Of a stretch of 64,000 bases of DNA, positions 62,647 through 64,000 are shown piece by piece (the stretch's first letter is position 1; every line of letters begins with the position of its first letter). The notes below the pieces were generated by a model, which searched no databases, was not told the origin of the DNA, and saw only the letters and a program-made list of their open reading frames with translations. The DNA is from Kovacikia minuta CCNUW1 (GTDB lineage: Bacteria; Cyanobacteriota; Cyanobacteriia; Leptolyngbyales; Leptolyngbyaceae), in the NCBI RefSeq assembly GCF_020091585.1, contig NZ_CP083582.1, forward strand, positions 2,232,001-2,296,000. Reading direction: 5' to 3'. The position numbers and the translations under genes are program-made.

Positions 62647-64000
62647 TCCACCCTCCGGATATCGGAATTGGCGGCCAACCGCTTACTCTTCCGTACTCGA
62701 ACCCAGTGGCAAGGTTCCTCTCGCCCAGTGAGCAGGGAGGGGTAGGGACCAAGGGCAGTTTTTATGTAGCTCCCTCTTTCCCACCCTCGATCGCTGAAGA
62801 CTGTAATCACTTCATCTTTCTCGAAGGAGGTGTGAACCTCTACCTTCTCCGTCTTGCGATCGCTTGAGCGATCGTCATTCTCAATAACGCCCTCACGATC
62901 ACTTAAGTGATCGCGACAAGTGATCGCACTCTCCGTCTTTCCCTCACTAGGTTTGAGTGCCAAGTGATCGAAGTGATCGCCCAAATTGCCGTTTGCATTA
63001 GTGAAATTTCCGGAGTTTTGACGATCACTTCGATCACTTGGCATCAAAGCACTGCCCTGTATAGCATTGAGTGCGATCACTTCCTGCCGATCACTTCGAT
63101 CACTTGGATCACATGAAGAAGTGTTAACAGATTCTAATTCCCTATTGCTACCAGCGAAGTAAAACCATGCTCTTTCACCTTTCGGTCTCACTCGTCGGAT
63201 CAGTCCTTTTGCCCATAGCTCATAACAAGCTTTTCTGGCTGAGTGTTTGGCAATGCCCAAATATTCTGAGATTTCCTGTGTTGACCAACGCCGCTCACGC
63301 TGGTCATCCTCATAGAGCCACAGCCTGATCCTGTCTTCATGGGTAGCGGCGATTTCTGAGGCTTGCCCATCGTCGCCCATGTCCTCACCCAGGTAGGTGA
63401 AGCTGAAATCATCATCATCAAACTGGAATTTGTAGCGCCCTGGCGGTCGCCCTAACCGTGTCTTCTGTACCCTCATCAAACGGTCTGAGGGAGACTGCCC
63501 TAAGCTCATCCCCCAAACTTCTGACACTGAGTTGTAAATTGCCCTGGTTCCTCGGCTCCCTCCCTCGGCATTGCTGTGGTGGATGATGATCACCACACAC
63601 CCGTATTTGTTGGCGATCGCTGCCAGCTCCAGCAGGGGACGGGCATATTCGGTATCGTTCTCTGAAAAGATGCTGTTCCGGTTGATGGTTGTAAGCGAAT
63701 CGACAATCACCAGACTGGGGCGATCGCCCTCGATATGCTTCTCTAACCTGCTCAGTCCTTCGACCTGCCAATCGCTGAGAATCTTCAGCGGTGCATCGTC
63801 TCGAATGCCCCGAATATCAATCCGCTCGTTCGTCACGATCGTTGGTTCATCAGTTTGCACCAATAAAACTTTGCCGTGTTTCACTGGGTAACCATTCCAG
63901 GGCTTCCCATAGAGAACGCATTCCATTAATTGATAGGCAAACAGGGTCTTACCTACTCCGCCGTCGGCATGCAGCAGGAGGGTCGTGGATTCGGGTATCC
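62643..64000 (-). CDS. RepA/RecA-like AAA_25 ATPase, 5' end outside window
   Basis: The frame is open to the window end; the ATG at 63926 is internal because Walker A (DGGVGKTLFAYQL) is encoded upstream of it at about 63930-63970. Walker B is SLVIVDSLTT and the next conserved box is VIIIHHSNAEGGSRGTRA, which together fit the hexameric RepA/DnaB-like ATPases of plasmids and integrated elements. After about residue 195 comes a winged-helix-like segment (ISEYLGIAKHSARKACYEL). A low-complexity region rich in SDR, SDRSDRQ and similar follows, encoded by the octamer repeats listed separately. Likely role: replication or mobilisation helicase of the island (inference). Confidence 0.82.
   Translation of the reverse strand, partial: IPESTTLLLHADGGVGKTLFAYQLMECVLYGKPWNGYPVKHGKVLLVQTDEPTIVTNERIDIRGIRDDAPLKILSDWQVEGLSRLEKHIEGDRPSLVIVDSLTTINRNSIFSENDTEYARPLLELAAIANKYGCVVIIIHHSNAEGGSRGTRAIYNSVSEVWGMSLGQSPSDRLMRVQKTRLGRPPGRYKFQFDDDDFSFTYLGEDMGDDGQASEIAATHEDRIRLWLYEDDQRERRWSTQEISEYLGIAKHSARKACYELWAKGLIRRVRPKGERAWFYFAGSNRELESVNTSSCDPSDRSDRQEVIALNAIQGSALMPSDRSDRQNSGNFTNANGNLGDHFDHLALKPSEGKTESAITCRDHLSDREGVIENDDRSSDRKTEKVEVHTSFEKDEVITVFSDRGWERGSYIKTALGPYPSLLTGREEPCHWVRVRKSKRLAANSDIRRVE
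62897..63105. repeat. Ten copies of octamer AAGTGATC/GATCACTT (iteron-like)
   Basis: Copies at 62897, 62905, 62918, 62962, 62971 (the first as complement, forming a 16-base palindrome with the second), then 63023, 63032, 63075, 63089 and 63098 as GATCACTT. The left cluster is mostly direct AAGTGATC and the right cluster is all GATCACTT, so the whole is a large interrupted inverted repeat. All lie in the coding sequence of the RepA-like ATPase. Confidence 0.85.

Overview
The window is chromosomal DNA of a cyanobacterium. The evidence is the very frequent HIP1-type palindrome GCGATCGC, several families known mainly from cyanobacteria (DUF2949, DUF3181, the RarA ATPase with a C-terminal methyltransferase-like half, GH100 neutral invertase), and abundant heptanucleotide tandem repeats. 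A filamentous Leptolyngbya-like host is a guess only. The most striking property is decay and rearrangement. Two insertion sequences, several +1 frameshifts, in-frame nonsense codons, a gene fusion and repeats grown inside genes interrupt about ten loci.

Layout. 1-7757: a three-gene restriction/defence-like locus (helicase, Eco57I-type methylase, AAA ATPase); the methylase is split by an IS200-type element and the ATPase by an IS30-type element plus point lesions. 7760-8608: a PIN-domain toxin-like gene between two tiny partner genes. 8763-11741: frameshifted rarA and a DUF192 lipoprotein. 12286-22282: housekeeping and membrane genes, mostly on the minus strand (CNNM/CorC-type protein, class V aminotransferase, coiled-coil protein, MacB-type ABC pair, amidohydrolase, Mpo1-like protein, broken fatty-acid hydroxylase). 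22753-29643: an alpha-oxoamine synthase with a secreted partner, two-component genes, a DCC protein and a GH100 invertase. 29757-37000: exported protein, epimerase, two methyltransferases flanking a short-chain-dehydrogenase/pentameric-ligand-gated-channel fusion, and murJ. 37137-46614: small conserved proteins, a CHAD protein, UDP-GlcNAc 2-epimerase, GNAT, YgjP-type protease, PPOX flavoprotein, DUF4288 and Rpn-type nuclease. 46813-57496: a giant hybrid kinase, cysE, a broken RsbU-type phosphatase facing an RsbW-type kinase, and an ABC exporter split by a repeat. 57625-58743: aldo/keto reductase and tRNA-Lys(CTT).

From 58744 to the end there is a probable genomic island integrated next to tRNA-Lys. 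It holds a frameshifted tyrosine recombinase, an AT-rich DUF262 plus HEPN pair (probable defence module), and a minus-strand HTH gene with a RepA/RecA-like ATPase whose coding sequence carries ten copies of an iteron-like octamer.

Two layers of repeats deserve attention. First, composite foldback arrays made of heptamers (purine arm, AATTCAAAATT-type core, pyrimidine arm) sit at gene junctions, abut start codons, and have entered two coding regions: in frame in a histidine kinase and with a frameshift in an ABC exporter. Second, a 190-bp element with 22-bp terminal inverted repeats occurs in two identical copies, each nested at the same place inside an older MITE. The older MITEs point in opposite directions while the inner elements point the same way.
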